Source: Bacteroidales bacterium
GTDB taxonomy: Bacteria > Bacteroidota > Bacteroidia > Bacteroidales > UBA932
Direction of reading: 5' to 3'
Assembly: GCA_017471965.1 (NCBI GenBank)
Contig: JAFURF010000021.1
Span: 1 to 54,363 of the forward strand
DNA: 54,363 nt
The position numbers and the translations under genes are program-made. The notes beneath the pieces were generated by a model that searched no databases, had not been told where the DNA came from, and saw nothing but the letters and a program-made list of their open reading frames with translations. Below, one piece after another: positions 8,056 through 16,039 of this stretch (position 1 is its first letter; each line of letters starts with the position of its first letter).

Positions 8056-8742
8056 TTAATTATACGTTTTACGTATCACCTGCATCTTGCTGATAATCTT
8101 TCCTTCCAATCTGCTTTCTGAATATGCTGCCTCTGGTTTGAGACCGAGGAATTCAAGAGTAATCGGATTCTTGATGATGTCTGCCGGTTTCTCAATCACC
8201 TGGCCTTCTGTTGACAGGCGCATGACTTCACCTTTGTCCTTGCTGAGTGCAAGACGTTCGTAGAGACTGCTGTTCACCTGCCGCTGCAGCCAACGTACAT
8301 TCCAGTTCTGTTTTGCACATTCGATCTCATAGAAACTGCGGGCATTGGCATCTTTGATGCGCATGAGAACAAGGTAATGAGACCAGGAGAGAACGAATCG
8401 GTGAGGCTCATAGGTGGACGGTTGAATTTCGTAAACGCTGTTTACGGAATTCGAATAGGTTTGATAGAACTTTCTGGTTAATGTCAAAGTTTCGACTGAC
8501 CATCCCTTTCCATATTTCTCCGACAGTTTTTCGGAAAGTCGCTTCAGTACCTGCTTACCATATGCTGCTTTATAGTTCCCTTCCTGCTCATCTTCCACAA
8601 TATATCTGCCGACGCTGAACTTTGCGTAAACCTCGGAAAGATTGATTGCTGTCGATGCTCTTATTCTTGCTTCCTCAATTACAGAAGCAATCTTCTCAAA
8701 GAGAGCGTTGATGCTTGTTTCGGTGATCTCAGTTGTCTTCAT
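8056..8742 (-). pseudogene. Truncated DUF1016 (YhcG-like) nuclease gene
   Basis: A 228-residue product with the DUF1016 N-terminal region (SVGRYIVEDEQ, LSEKYGKGWS, LTRKFYQTY, LSWSHYLVLMRI, ARSFYEIECAKQNWNVRWLQRQ). It continues to NPITLEFLGLKPEAAYSESRLEGKIISK, the point where family members normally enter a C-terminal PD-(D/E)XK nuclease-like domain of about 130 residues. Here that domain is missing: the frame runs into a short tail, VIRKTYN, and stops. hutI begins 11 bp later. The remaining part may fold, but a nuclease is unlikely. DUF1016 genes are usually accessory, often near restriction or mobile loci, so this is probably the remnant of an insertion followed by a deletion. The start is ATG at 8742 (MKTTEIT). 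Confidence 0.8.
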
Positions 8743-8794
8743 TATCCTGCTTCTTGATGTTCTTATGCTCCTTTCACCAATTAAGTTCGGAAAA

Positions 8795-8802
8795 CAAAGA
8801 TA
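8795..8802 (-). promoter_or_regulatory. -7 box upstream of the DUF1016 remnant
   Basis: On the minus strand this reads TATCTTTG, an exact TAnnTTTG match about 50 bp upstream of the ATG at 8742. No -33 TTG is obvious. If active, it may now also drive hutI and ferritin. Confidence 0.45.
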
Positions 8803-8857
8803 CAATATCTTTTTATCACATATGACTCTTAAGAAATAATTTCTATATTTGCATATG

Positions 8858-9133
8858 CTTGACCGCTATATGTGTCGGATCGGGTAATTACATATTGATA
8901 AAGACGTTACTTGACGTTTATCTGCTGAACTCAAACTTCGCAACTTTGATATCAACAAGCAGATATGGCAACGTAAACGTCCACTTTGGTGTATATCCAT
9001 GCACCATGTTGTCTTACATGGGAGTATTGTATATTCATCTGACGTGGGCCTTCTGTTGCTTATCCTTGTTGATGGGCAATGCGAAGGCCCGAGTTCAGGA
9101 TGAGCAGGGTACAGACTCCCACGTCTTTTTTTT
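8858..9133 (+). ncRNA. Candidate structured RNA ending in an intrinsic terminator
   Basis: No convincing coding sequence lies here, but there are many nested stems. GACGTTTA (8913-8920) pairs with TAAACGTC (8974-8981), and directly inside it TCTGCT (8921-8926) pairs with AGCAGA (8958-8963). GGTGTA (8988-8993) can pair with TGCACC (9000-9005), and CCATGT (9004-9009) with ACATGG (9016-9021). GACGTGGG (9041-9048) pairs with CCCACGTC (9118-9125), followed by eight T residues. GGGCCTTC (9046-9053) pairs with GAAGGCCC (9083-9090), competing for three bases with the terminator stem. TATATTTG at 8844-8851 is a good -7 box, giving a start near 8858. It could be a free RNA or a leader/attenuator of the gene at 9188. 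I do not recognise it as SRP RNA, tmRNA, RNase P RNA or 6S RNA. Confidence 0.55.
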
Positions 9134-9187
9134 AGGTATAACTGCCGAATCTGCGAGTCTTGCGGCGTAAGCATTTCAACTTATAGT

Positions 9188-9712
9188 ATGACAAGAAAAC
9201 TATTTGCCGTTATGGTTATTCTTCTGGTATCCATGGTTACGATGCATGCACAGAAGTCGGAGGTTGTAAAGGTCGATTACATGGAGTCTTCATCCAGATA
9301 CCTTGAACCTACACAAAGTATTATGACGACACCTCTTATCGCGGATCTGTCAGTTACAGGCGGTCAGATTTCCTACACTGAAACCGAGGCGTTCAAGGAT
9401 TATGAAGTGACTGATGACCTGATCGAACTGGTCCCTAGCTTCAAGGCTGTTGCCCTCTGTCATGCGGCACGAGCACATAATGCTGATATGATAATCGGTG
9501 CGATGGTTGATGTCATCACCAATGACAAAGGTCGTCTTGAAATAACGATTACCGGCTACCCGGCGAAATATGTCAATTTCAGAAATGCTACAATGGATGA
9601 CATGAATCTGGTGCAGAGAGGTATGACCGTTGTTTTTGACTCATATGGGGAGGCCCTTGGAACACCGGAGGAACAGGTACAGATAACAGAAGAAAAAAAA
9701 GTTAAAAAATGA
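9188..9712 (+). CDS. Secreted protein of unknown function
   Basis: A 174-residue protein with a clear signal peptide (MTRKLFAVMVILLVSMVTMHAQ, cut probably after A20-Q). The mature part has no motif that I recognise. It contains a region rich in Ala/His (AVALCHAARAHNADMIIGAMVD), then beta-like strands RLEITITGYPAKYVNF, and ends in a charged tail, EEQVQITEEKKVKK. The ATG lies 54 bp after the T-run of the upstream structured RNA, which may control it. Its stop overlaps the start of the next gene by 4 bp (ATGA), so the two are translationally coupled and probably act together at the cell envelope. Confidence 0.75.
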   Translation: MTRKLFAVMVILLVSMVTMHAQKSEVVKVDYMESSSRYLEPTQSIMTTPLIADLSVTGGQISYTETEAFKDYEVTDDLIELVPSFKAVALCHAARAHNADMIIGAMVDVITNDKGRLEITITGYPAKYVNFRNATMDDMNLVQRGMTVVFDSYGEALGTPEEQVQITEEKKVKK

Positions 9713-10278
9713 AAAAGCTGTTATTTATATTGATGGCGGCACTGATTCCTGCCATCTCATTTGCCCAAAGAGGTATTCCGCGTTCTAACAATGTTAGCGT
9801 GAGTGTCAAGCGCGTAACCGAGACAACGGTTGAGAAAGATTACAAGACCTACAATGCCAGAGTCGGTTTTCAGCAGATGGCGGGAATAAATCTTGGAGCC
9901 TCATTTGAGTCAGGCCCTTTCATAGGGATTTCGTATGTGGGTGGATATAGATTCAATGACTGGTTATTTGTAGGCGGTGGAATCGAATATAATCCAGAAA
10001 TAGAAGATGGATTCGAAGATTTTAATCTTCCTGTATATGCCCAAGTCAGAACTTATTTTACCAAAAGGATATGGAGACCATATGTATCGTTATCGTTAGG
10101 AGGATGTGTTTGTCATAATTATTATGATTATGATTTTTCTGATGATGATTATTATTATGGTTTTTATGGAGATTTCTCCATTGGCGTAGATGCTCATGTA
10201 AGCGAAAAGTTCAATGTTTATATGGCCCTTGGCGTAAACAATATGGGTGTTCAATTAAAGGTAGGTCTTTCATTCTAG
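9709..10278 (+). CDS. Outer-membrane beta-barrel protein (small, OmpW/OmpA-like)
   Basis: A 189-residue protein with signal peptide MKKLLFILMAALIPAISFAQ. It is followed by alternating amphipathic strands such as AGINLGASFESGPFIGISYVGGY, DWLFVGGGIEYNP and WRPYVSLSLGGCV. A low-complexity Asp/Tyr loop (YDYDFSDDDYYYGFYGDFS) follows, and the final strand GVQLKVGLSF ends in Phe, the C-terminal signature recognised by BAM. It is predicted to be an eight-stranded-type barrel in the outer membrane. The start overlaps the stop of the upstream secreted protein gene by 4 bp. Base composition becomes noticeably more A/T-rich across the second half than in the flanking hut genes, which could mark an acquired segment. 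The specific function is unknown. Confidence 0.75.
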   Translation: MKKLLFILMAALIPAISFAQRGIPRSNNVSVSVKRVTETTVEKDYKTYNARVGFQQMAGINLGASFESGPFIGISYVGGYRFNDWLFVGGGIEYNPEIEDGFEDFNLPVYAQVRTYFTKRIWRPYVSLSLGGCVCHNYYDYDFSDDDYYYGFYGDFSIGVDAHVSEKFNVYMALGVNNMGVQLKVGLSF

Positions 10279-10290
10279 CTTTCCGCGAAG

Positions 10291-10398
10291 CGTCGGTACA
10301 TGAAATACAGGAAACTTGCACCGACGGTACTTCAAAGTACAGGATTTGCATCTAAATATGAAGTGTGGGTACATGAAAACCGAAATTCATGTACCCAC
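10291..10398. repeat. Cluster of three hairpins in the convergent gap
   Basis: CGTCGGT (10291-10297) pairs with ACCGACG (10320-10326). It is immediately followed by GTACTT/AAGTAC (10327-10340). A perfect 13-bp inverted repeat with an 8-nt loop then occupies 10365-10377 and 10386-10398 (arm GTGGGTACATGAA). They lie just after the stop of the barrel gene and contain no coding signal. They could be terminators or remnants of small palindromic elements. Confidence 0.6.
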
Positions 10399-10439
10399 GA
10401 TTGTCTTCATTTGCCTCCAAGTACAGTTTATTGCCAATA

Positions 10440-10544
10440 ATAAAAGGAAGCATTTGTATGGAAGTGACATTTTCGCACCCCCGCGTAGGGGGAGGGGCCC
10501 ACGAAGTGGGAGGGGGTCACTGGAATACAGATGCTTCCTTTTAT
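10440..10544. repeat. GC-rich palindromic element, copy 2 (intergenic)
   Basis: Arms of 29 nt (10440-10468 and 10516-10544) are complementary except for four positions. They enclose a 47-nt core with CCCCC/GGGGG runs and the sequence GGGCCCACGAAGTGGG that also forms the core of the element inside hutI. The inner arm carries TGGAAT and GATGC blocks in the same order as copy 1. It sits between the convergent barrel gene and hutH. Its total span, 105 bp, equals that of copy 1. Confidence 0.8.
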
Positions 10545-10575
10545 AGTGCTTGATCAAAAATGGTTGGTGACATTC

Positions 10576-10685
10576 AATCAAAAAATCGTCCGATTTTTTG
10601 ATTCTGATGTCTGTTTTGTGTGAAAAAAGTGGTTTTCTTTGATTTTTTTCATTTGGAATCAAAAAACAGGAGGTTTTTTTGATTC
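10576..10685. terminator. Two A/T-rich hairpins between convergent genes
   Basis: A perfect 13-bp inverted repeat (arm AATCAAAAAATCG, 10576-10588 and 10591-10603) has a 2-nt loop. A second hairpin at 10656-10685 uses GAATCAAAAAA against TTTTTTGATTC. Both arms give T-runs on either strand, so they could terminate hutH transcription on the minus strand and the barrel operon on the plus strand. Confidence 0.6.
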
Positions 10686-10716
10686 TAGTTGGGATATCAG
10701 TCCACCGATAATGAAA

Positions 10717-12189
10717 TTATCTGATGAATTCCACTGATTTTTCGATGAGAGGATGCATGTACCTGTCGTCGTCGATGAACGGAACGACCTTGCGGTATTT
10801 TGCGAAGATCTTCTCGATTTCCCATGACGACCTCAGAGGTCTGCGGAATTCGAATGCCTGTGCGGCGTTGAACAGTTCGATGGCGAGCACACGCTCTGTG
10901 TTCTCCACCACGCGCACCAGTTTGGTCGCGGCATTTGCACCCATGCTCACATGGTCCTCCTGACCCTGCGATGACGGGATGGAATCTGCTGATGCCGGCA
11001 TGCAGAGACCCTTGCTCTGGCTCACGATGGATGCGGCAGTGTACTGAGGGATCATGAAACCACTGTTCAGACCAGGCTTGGCCACCAGGAAGTTAGGAAG
11101 GCCTCTCTGTCCTGAAATCAGTTTGTATATACGTCTCTCTGAAATGTTCGCAAGTTCGGAAAGAGCGAGAGTGAGCATGTCCATAGGAATGGCGATAGGC
11201 TGTCCGTGGAAGTTGCCTGCAGAAATGATGAGGTCTTCGTCAGGGAAGACTGTAGGATTGTCTGTGGCACTGTTTATTTCGATCTCTATAACGGACTTGA
11301 CATATCTGATGGTGTCCTTTGACGCACCATGCACCTGAGGGATGCACCTGAATGAATATGGATCCTGTACATGCACCTTCTTCTGCTTGATGATCTCGCT
11401 GCCTTCAAGAAGTTCGCGGAATCTTGCTGCAGTCTCGATCTGTCCCTTGTGCGCACGCACTTCATGCACTTGAGGATAGAACGGCTCGATGCGTCCGTCA
11501 TATGCCTCGAGTGACATGGCGCCGATCTTGTCTGCCCAGTCTGAAAGCCTTTCTGCCTGGATCAGTGACCATACTGCATGCGCGCTCATGAACTGTGTTC
11601 CGTTAAGAAGTGCAAGACCTTCCTTTGATTTCAGACGGATAGGCTCCCATCCGAGTTCCTTCCAGAGTTCTGCCGCCTGACGCACTTCTCCCTTGTATAC
11701 GACTTCTCCCATTCCTATGATAGGCAGGCACATATGGGCCAATGGCGCAAGGTCGCCCGAAGCGCCTAGAGAGCCCTGCTGGTACACGACAGGAAGTATG
11801 TCGTTGTTGAACATGTCGATGAGGCGCTGCACTGTCTCCAACTGCACTCCGGAATATCCGTAAGAAAGAGACTGGACCTTGAGAAGGAGCATCAGTTTCA
11901 CGATCTCCGGACGTACTGTCTCGCCGGTTCCGCAGGCATGTGACATCACGAGGTTGTGCTGGAGTTGCGACAGGTCTTCTGCAGGAATGGTGATGTTGCA
12001 GAGCGAGCCGAATCCGGTAGTCACTCCGTATACCGGACGTCCGATGTCCTCCATCTTGCTGTCGAGGAATCTGCGGCATTTGAGCACGGCCTCTTCAGAC
12101 TCCCTGCTCAATTCGATTTTTTGGCCCTTGAGTATGATCTCATTGACTTTTTCTATAGTCAGATGCTTATTGGAAATAGTATGTGTCAT
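10717..12189 (-). CDS. hutH: Histidine ammonia-lyase
   Basis: HutH removes ammonia from histidine to give urocanate, the first step of the pathway. The 490-residue protein has the Ala-Ser-Gly triad (A143-S144-G145 in GSLGASGDLAPLAH) that cyclises to the MIO electrophile. It also has the family blocks YGVTTGFG, FHGQPIAIPMDMLTLAL and SSQGQEDHVSMGANAA. The length is normal for bacterial HutH. Its ATG overlaps the hutU stop by 4 bp, so translation is coupled. It is the last gene of ftcD-hutU-hutH and is followed by hairpin-rich DNA. Nothing in the sequence suggests loss of function. Confidence 0.97.
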   Translation of the reverse strand: MTHTISNKHLTIEKVNEIILKGQKIELSRESEEAVLKCRRFLDSKMEDIGRPVYGVTTGFGSLCNITIPAEDLSQLQHNLVMSHACGTGETVRPEIVKLMLLLKVQSLSYGYSGVQLETVQRLIDMFNNDILPVVYQQGSLGASGDLAPLAHMCLPIIGMGEVVYKGEVRQAAELWKELGWEPIRLKSKEGLALLNGTQFMSAHAVWSLIQAERLSDWADKIGAMSLEAYDGRIEPFYPQVHEVRAHKGQIETAARFRELLEGSEIIKQKKVHVQDPYSFRCIPQVHGASKDTIRYVKSVIEIEINSATDNPTVFPDEDLIISAGNFHGQPIAIPMDMLTLALSELANISERRIYKLISGQRGLPNFLVAKPGLNSGFMIPQYTAASIVSQSKGLCMPASADSIPSSQGQEDHVSMGANAATKLVRVVENTERVLAIELFNAAQAFEFRRPLRSSWEIEKIFAKYRKVVPFIDDDRYMHPLIEKSVEFIR

Positions 12190-14201
12190 AGTATGTTCTT
12201 TATCATTTCTTCATCTGCGAAATTAGGAAGGGTGACCTTCAGTCCCGGAGTGCGTTCCATCTCGCGTCTTATTGCGAAGACGGCGCCCTCGTTCCGTGCC
12301 CAACTGCGGCGTGCGATACCGTTGTTCACGTCCCATAGGAGCATTTCGCGGATATGGCGGGCCGAGTCGTCAGAGCCGTCGATGACCATTCCGAACCCTC
12401 CGTTCATCACCTCGCCCCAGCCTACGCCGCCGCCGTTGTGGATGGATACCCATGTGGCGCCGCGGAAACCGTCTCCGATGACGTTGTGTACAGCCATGTC
12501 GGCGCAGAACTGCGAGCCGTCATAGATGTTCGATGTCTCACGGAAAGGCGAATCTGTTCCGGAAACGTCATGATGGTCACGTCCAAGTACGATAGGCGCT
12601 GTGATCTCTCCCTTGCGGATGGCCTCGTTGAACGCCAGCGCAATCTTTGTACGTCCCTCGCAGTCGGCATAAAGGATACGTGCCTGTGAACCGACGACAA
12701 GGTTGTTTCTTCCGGCCTCCTCGATCCACCTGATGTTGTCCATCATCTGGCCCTGGATCTCTTCCGGAGACTCCTTCATGATGTCGCGAAGGACCTGTGC
12801 GGCAATTGCATCTGATTTGGCGAGGTCCTCAGGATCCTCGGACATGCAGACCCAGCGGAAAGGACCGAATCCGTAATCGAAGAACAATGGACCCATGATG
12901 TCCTGTACATATGAAGGATATCTGAAACGGCCGTCCTCGCGGAGCACATCAGCACCGGCGCGGGATGCCTCAAGAAGGAAGGCGTTGCCATAGTCGAAGA
13001 AATACATTCCCTTGTCTGCCAGACGGTTGACAGCGGCTGCATGCCTGCGCAGAGACTCCTGCACACACTCCTTGAACCTCTCCGGCTCCTCCGCCATCAT
13101 TGTCTTCGATTCTTCATATGAATATCCTACCGGATAATAACCGCCCGCCCATGGGTTGTGGAGGGAGGTCTGGTCGGAACCGAGGTCTACATGGATGTTC
13201 TCGTCTGCAAGTCTTTCCCAAAGGTCAACGACGTTGCCCTCGTATGCCAGAGATACGACCTCCTTGCCTTCTACGGCCTTGCGGATGCGCGGGATGAGTT
13301 CGTCGAGGTCGGTATGGATCTCGTCCACCCATCCCTGCTCATGGCGCTTGCGGGCTGCAAGAGGATTGATCTCCGCGCATACGCTAACTACGCCTGAGAT
13401 GACTCCAGCCTTAGGCTGTGCGCCCGACATTCCTCCGAGTCCTGCCGTCACGAAGAGCATTCCCTTCATGTTCTCCTCGGTTGCAGGTATTCCGTTGGCC
13501 TTGAGTTGCTTGCGTGCCGCATTCATGACGGTGATGGTCGTTCCGTGAACGATGCCCTGAGGACCGATGTACATATATGATCCTGCCGTCATCTGTCCGT
13601 ATTGTGACACTCCGAGGGCGTTGAACTTCTCCCAATGGTCAGGCTTCGAATAGTTCGGGATGACCATTCCGTTGGTTACGATCACGCGCGGAGCATCCTT
13701 ATGGCTCGGGAAGAGTCCCAGAGGGTGGCCTGAATACATCACGAGCGTCTGCTCGTCTGTCATCGTCGCAAGATACTGCATCACGAGACGGTACTGAGCC
13801 CAGTTCTGGAACACGGCTCCGTTGCCTCCGTATGTGATTAGTTCGTGAGGATGCTGGGCCACGCGGTAGTCAAGGTTGTTCTGGATCATCGCCATGATGG
13901 CCGCAGCCTGCTTTGATTTTGCAGGATATTCGTCTATCGGGCGTGCATACATCTCATAATCAGGACGGAAACGGTACATGTAGATGCGTCCGTACTCCTT
14001 CAGTTCCTGTGCGAACTCCTTTGCAAGGACTTCATGATGCTCTGCAGGGAAATACCTGAGAGCGTTCTTAATCGCCAGCACTTTTTCTTCTGCGCTGAGG
14101 ATCTCCTTGCGTTTCGGAGCATGGTTTATTGCCGGGTCATATGGCTTCGGCTCCGGCAATATCGCCGGAATACCTGCCAGTATATCTTCTTTAAATCCCA
14201 T
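12186..14201 (-). CDS. hutU: Urocanate hydratase
   Basis: HutU adds water to urocanate to give 4-imidazolone-5-propanoate, using tightly bound NAD+ as an electrophile. The 671-residue protein carries typical urocanase blocks: ITYGGNGAVFQNWAQYRLVMQYL, MYSGHPLGLFPSH, GGMSGAQPKAGVISG, DQTSLHNPWAGGYYPVG, VGSQARILYADCEGR and GRDHHDVSGTDSPFRETSNI. It is longer than the roughly 555-residue proteobacterial enzymes and belongs to the long form common in Bacteroidetes, with extra N-terminal sequence. It lies 65 bp downstream of ftcD and overlaps hutH by 4 bp. The start ATG at 14201 (MGFKEDIL) has no better alternative. Confidence 0.96.
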   Translation of the reverse strand: MGFKEDILAGIPAILPEPKPYDPAINHAPKRKEILSAEEKVLAIKNALRYFPAEHHEVLAKEFAQELKEYGRIYMYRFRPDYEMYARPIDEYPAKSKQAAAIMAMIQNNLDYRVAQHPHELITYGGNGAVFQNWAQYRLVMQYLATMTDEQTLVMYSGHPLGLFPSHKDAPRVIVTNGMVIPNYSKPDHWEKFNALGVSQYGQMTAGSYMYIGPQGIVHGTTITVMNAARKQLKANGIPATEENMKGMLFVTAGLGGMSGAQPKAGVISGVVSVCAEINPLAARKRHEQGWVDEIHTDLDELIPRIRKAVEGKEVVSLAYEGNVVDLWERLADENIHVDLGSDQTSLHNPWAGGYYPVGYSYEESKTMMAEEPERFKECVQESLRRHAAAVNRLADKGMYFFDYGNAFLLEASRAGADVLREDGRFRYPSYVQDIMGPLFFDYGFGPFRWVCMSEDPEDLAKSDAIAAQVLRDIMKESPEEIQGQMMDNIRWIEEAGRNNLVVGSQARILYADCEGRTKIALAFNEAIRKGEITAPIVLGRDHHDVSGTDSPFRETSNIYDGSQFCADMAVHNVIGDGFRGATWVSIHNGGGVGWGEVMNGGFGMVIDGSDDSARHIREMLLWDVNNGIARRSWARNEGAVFAIRREMERTPGLKVTLPNFADEEMIKNIL

Positions 14202-14266
14202 TGTGTGCGAAATGTAAATTCTTGATTATTAGTGTTTTGTTGAAACTGCGTGCCGCAAAAGGGGTT

Positions 14267-15973
14267 TTACGCTATTTTGGCGTTTACAATCTCCAGGATT
14301 TCGGTCTCTTCAGCAATGGCCTTGGCGGCGATTTCTGCGGCTTCAGCACAAAGACGCTCTGCCGCTTCACGGTCGGCGAGACCAGCGGCGTTGATGCGGA
14401 CGTTCAACTGCGCACCCAGTACGGCGCTTCGTGCCGCGAGTGCGCCTACGCCGGCGTCAGATACAGATGCGGGGTTGCCCTCTTCCGCCATTGCACGTAC
14501 TATATCGAACACTTCAAATGCGGTCTTCATGGTCTTGAGAGGGACTTCGGTCGCATAAAGAGTTGCTGCCTCCATGGCTTCGGCGCGGGCCTTCTTCTCC
14601 TCTTCTGATCCCTTCGGCATCCCTATCGCAGCCATGATCCTGTCGAACGCTGCAGTGTCCTCATCCACAAGGGCAAGAAGTCTGTTCATAATGCACTGAC
14701 CCTTGTCGGCCCAGTCTGAGAACTCCTTCCATCTTGCATCCCAGCCGGCCTTGTGGGAAGAAAGATTGGCCACCATCGTTCCGAGAGCCGCTCCGAGAGC
14801 GCCCATATAGGCAGAAATCGAACCGCCGCCTGGGGCAGGGGACTCCGATGCTGTCTCATTGGCGAATCCCTTGCAGGTCATGCGTACGAGTCTCTCGCGT
14901 GCTGCGGCCTCCTTTTCGTCCTCGATGAGGAACTCCACCACCTTCTCCTTAGGATTGAAAGGCTTGAGGTCGTCGAGTCCCATGGACTTCACGGCGATCT
15001 TCATTATCTCTTCCTCCGAGATGCCGGTAGAGCGCTGCTGCTTCTCAAGGAAATATCTTCCGGCCTCGATCAGAGTACGCTTCGGCACCAGACCTACGAT
15101 TTCCGTTCCGGTCACACGGAGCCCGCGTGCCTGTGCGGCGCGGCAGACCTCGTCAAATGCTATATGGAGCGGGGTGGTGTTGATGTCGGTGATGTTCATC
15201 GATACCTGTGCGATGCCGTATTCGTCTATGAACCAGCCGATTGCCTTGCATCCCTTCAGAGTGCCCGGAATCATCACGGTCTTGCCGTTCTCGTCCTTGA
15301 CGATCTTTCCAGTGATAGGATTGCCCTCTCTCTTGGGACGGCCTTTCTCGCGTACGTCGAATGCGATGGCATTGGCACGGCGGGTCGAAGTGGTGTTCAG
15401 GTTGTAGTTGACTGCGATAAGGAAGTCGCGTGCTCCTACATTGGTAGCGCCTGCCTGTGCTGCACGATCGGTGTAGCATCCCGGTCCGAAGTCCGGCTGG
15501 CGGTCAGGATCGCCCATCTTCTCAGGAAGGGCCTCATACTCACCGGCGCGGCATACTGCAAGATTCTTGCGCTCAGGCTTCTGTGCGGCAGCCTCATAGC
15601 AGTAGCAAGGGATTTCCAGTTCATCAAAAATGCGCTTCGCCACGCTCCTCGCCAGTTCAGCGCATTCCTGGAGTGTGACTCCTGAAATAGGGATGAGAGG
15701 AAGCACGTCTGTGGCTCCTGAACGGGGATGGGCACCATGATGGTTGCGCATGTCGATCAGTTCACCGGCACGCTTCACGCCCTGGAATGCAGCCTCTACG
15801 ACAGCCTCAGGACTGCCTACGAAGGTGACTACGGTGCGGTTGGTGGCTTCGCCGGGATCCACGTCAAGAATCTTCACTCCGCCCGATTTCTCAATTGCAC
15901 TGACGATCGAGTCAATGACTTCCATGTTGCGGCCCTCGCTGAAGTTAGGCACGCACTCGATGATTCTTTCCAT
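14267..15973 (-). CDS. ftcD: Bifunctional glutamate formimidoyltransferase / formimidoyl-THF cyclodeaminase
   Basis: The 568-residue protein fuses two enzymes. Residues 1 to about 330 are the formiminotransferase (IIECVPNFSEGRN, VDPGEATNRTVVTFVG, HHGAHPRSGATDVLPLIPI). They move the formimino group from N-formimino-glutamate to tetrahydrofolate and release glutamate. Residues about 355-568 are the helical cyclodeaminase (FANETASESPAPGGGSISAYMGALGAALGTMV), which releases ammonia to give methenyl-THF. This completes the histidine pathway with HutH, HutU and HutI from the same window. It is the first gene of ftcD-hutU-hutH, with a promoter at 16008-16039, immediately after the 3' end of the HTCS gene on the same strand. 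Confidence 0.95.
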   Translation of the reverse strand: MERIIECVPNFSEGRNMEVIDSIVSAIEKSGGVKILDVDPGEATNRTVVTFVGSPEAVVEAAFQGVKRAGELIDMRNHHGAHPRSGATDVLPLIPISGVTLQECAELARSVAKRIFDELEIPCYCYEAAAQKPERKNLAVCRAGEYEALPEKMGDPDRQPDFGPGCYTDRAAQAGATNVGARDFLIAVNYNLNTTSTRRANAIAFDVREKGRPKREGNPITGKIVKDENGKTVMIPGTLKGCKAIGWFIDEYGIAQVSMNITDINTTPLHIAFDEVCRAAQARGLRVTGTEIVGLVPKRTLIEAGRYFLEKQQRSTGISEEEIMKIAVKSMGLDDLKPFNPKEKVVEFLIEDEKEAAARERLVRMTCKGFANETASESPAPGGGSISAYMGALGAALGTMVANLSSHKAGWDARWKEFSDWADKGQCIMNRLLALVDEDTAAFDRIMAAIGMPKGSEEEKKARAEAMEAATLYATEVPLKTMKTAFEVFDIVRAMAEEGNPASVSDAGVGALAARSAVLGAQLNVRINAAGLADREAAERLCAEAAEIAAKAIAEETEILEIVNAKIA

Positions 15974-16007
15974 AATATGTTTTAAGAAGTTATACGTATT
16001 TATCCTA

Positions 16008-16039
16008 TAAAGATAAAGGTTTTGCCTTTAAATGCCAAA
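16008..16039 (-). promoter_or_regulatory. Promoter of ftcD-hutU-hutH
   Basis: On the minus strand, TTTG (forward 16036-16039) is followed after 20 nt by TATCTTTA (forward 16008-16015), close to the Bacteroidetes TTTG-N19/20-TAnnTTTG consensus. It ends next to the stop codon of the HTCS gene (16040) and about 35 bp before ftcD, so the hut operon can be expressed independently of the regulator gene. Confidence 0.6.

Noticed and set aside
8858-9133. Assignment of this RNA as SRP RNA, tmRNA, RNase P RNA or 6S RNA
   Set aside because: The conserved motifs of the first three are missing, and the multi-stem layout does not look like the single long hairpin of 6S RNA.
8866-9174. Open reading frames on both strands across the region called as structured RNA
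   Set aside because: Neither translation shows a signal peptide, a known domain or plausible composition, and both run through the stems and the T-run of the terminator.
12186-15973. Long reading frames on the plus strand opposite hutU and ftcD (for example 14753-15685)
   Set aside because: They are antisense shadows of strongly conserved genes with no domain or start signal of their own.
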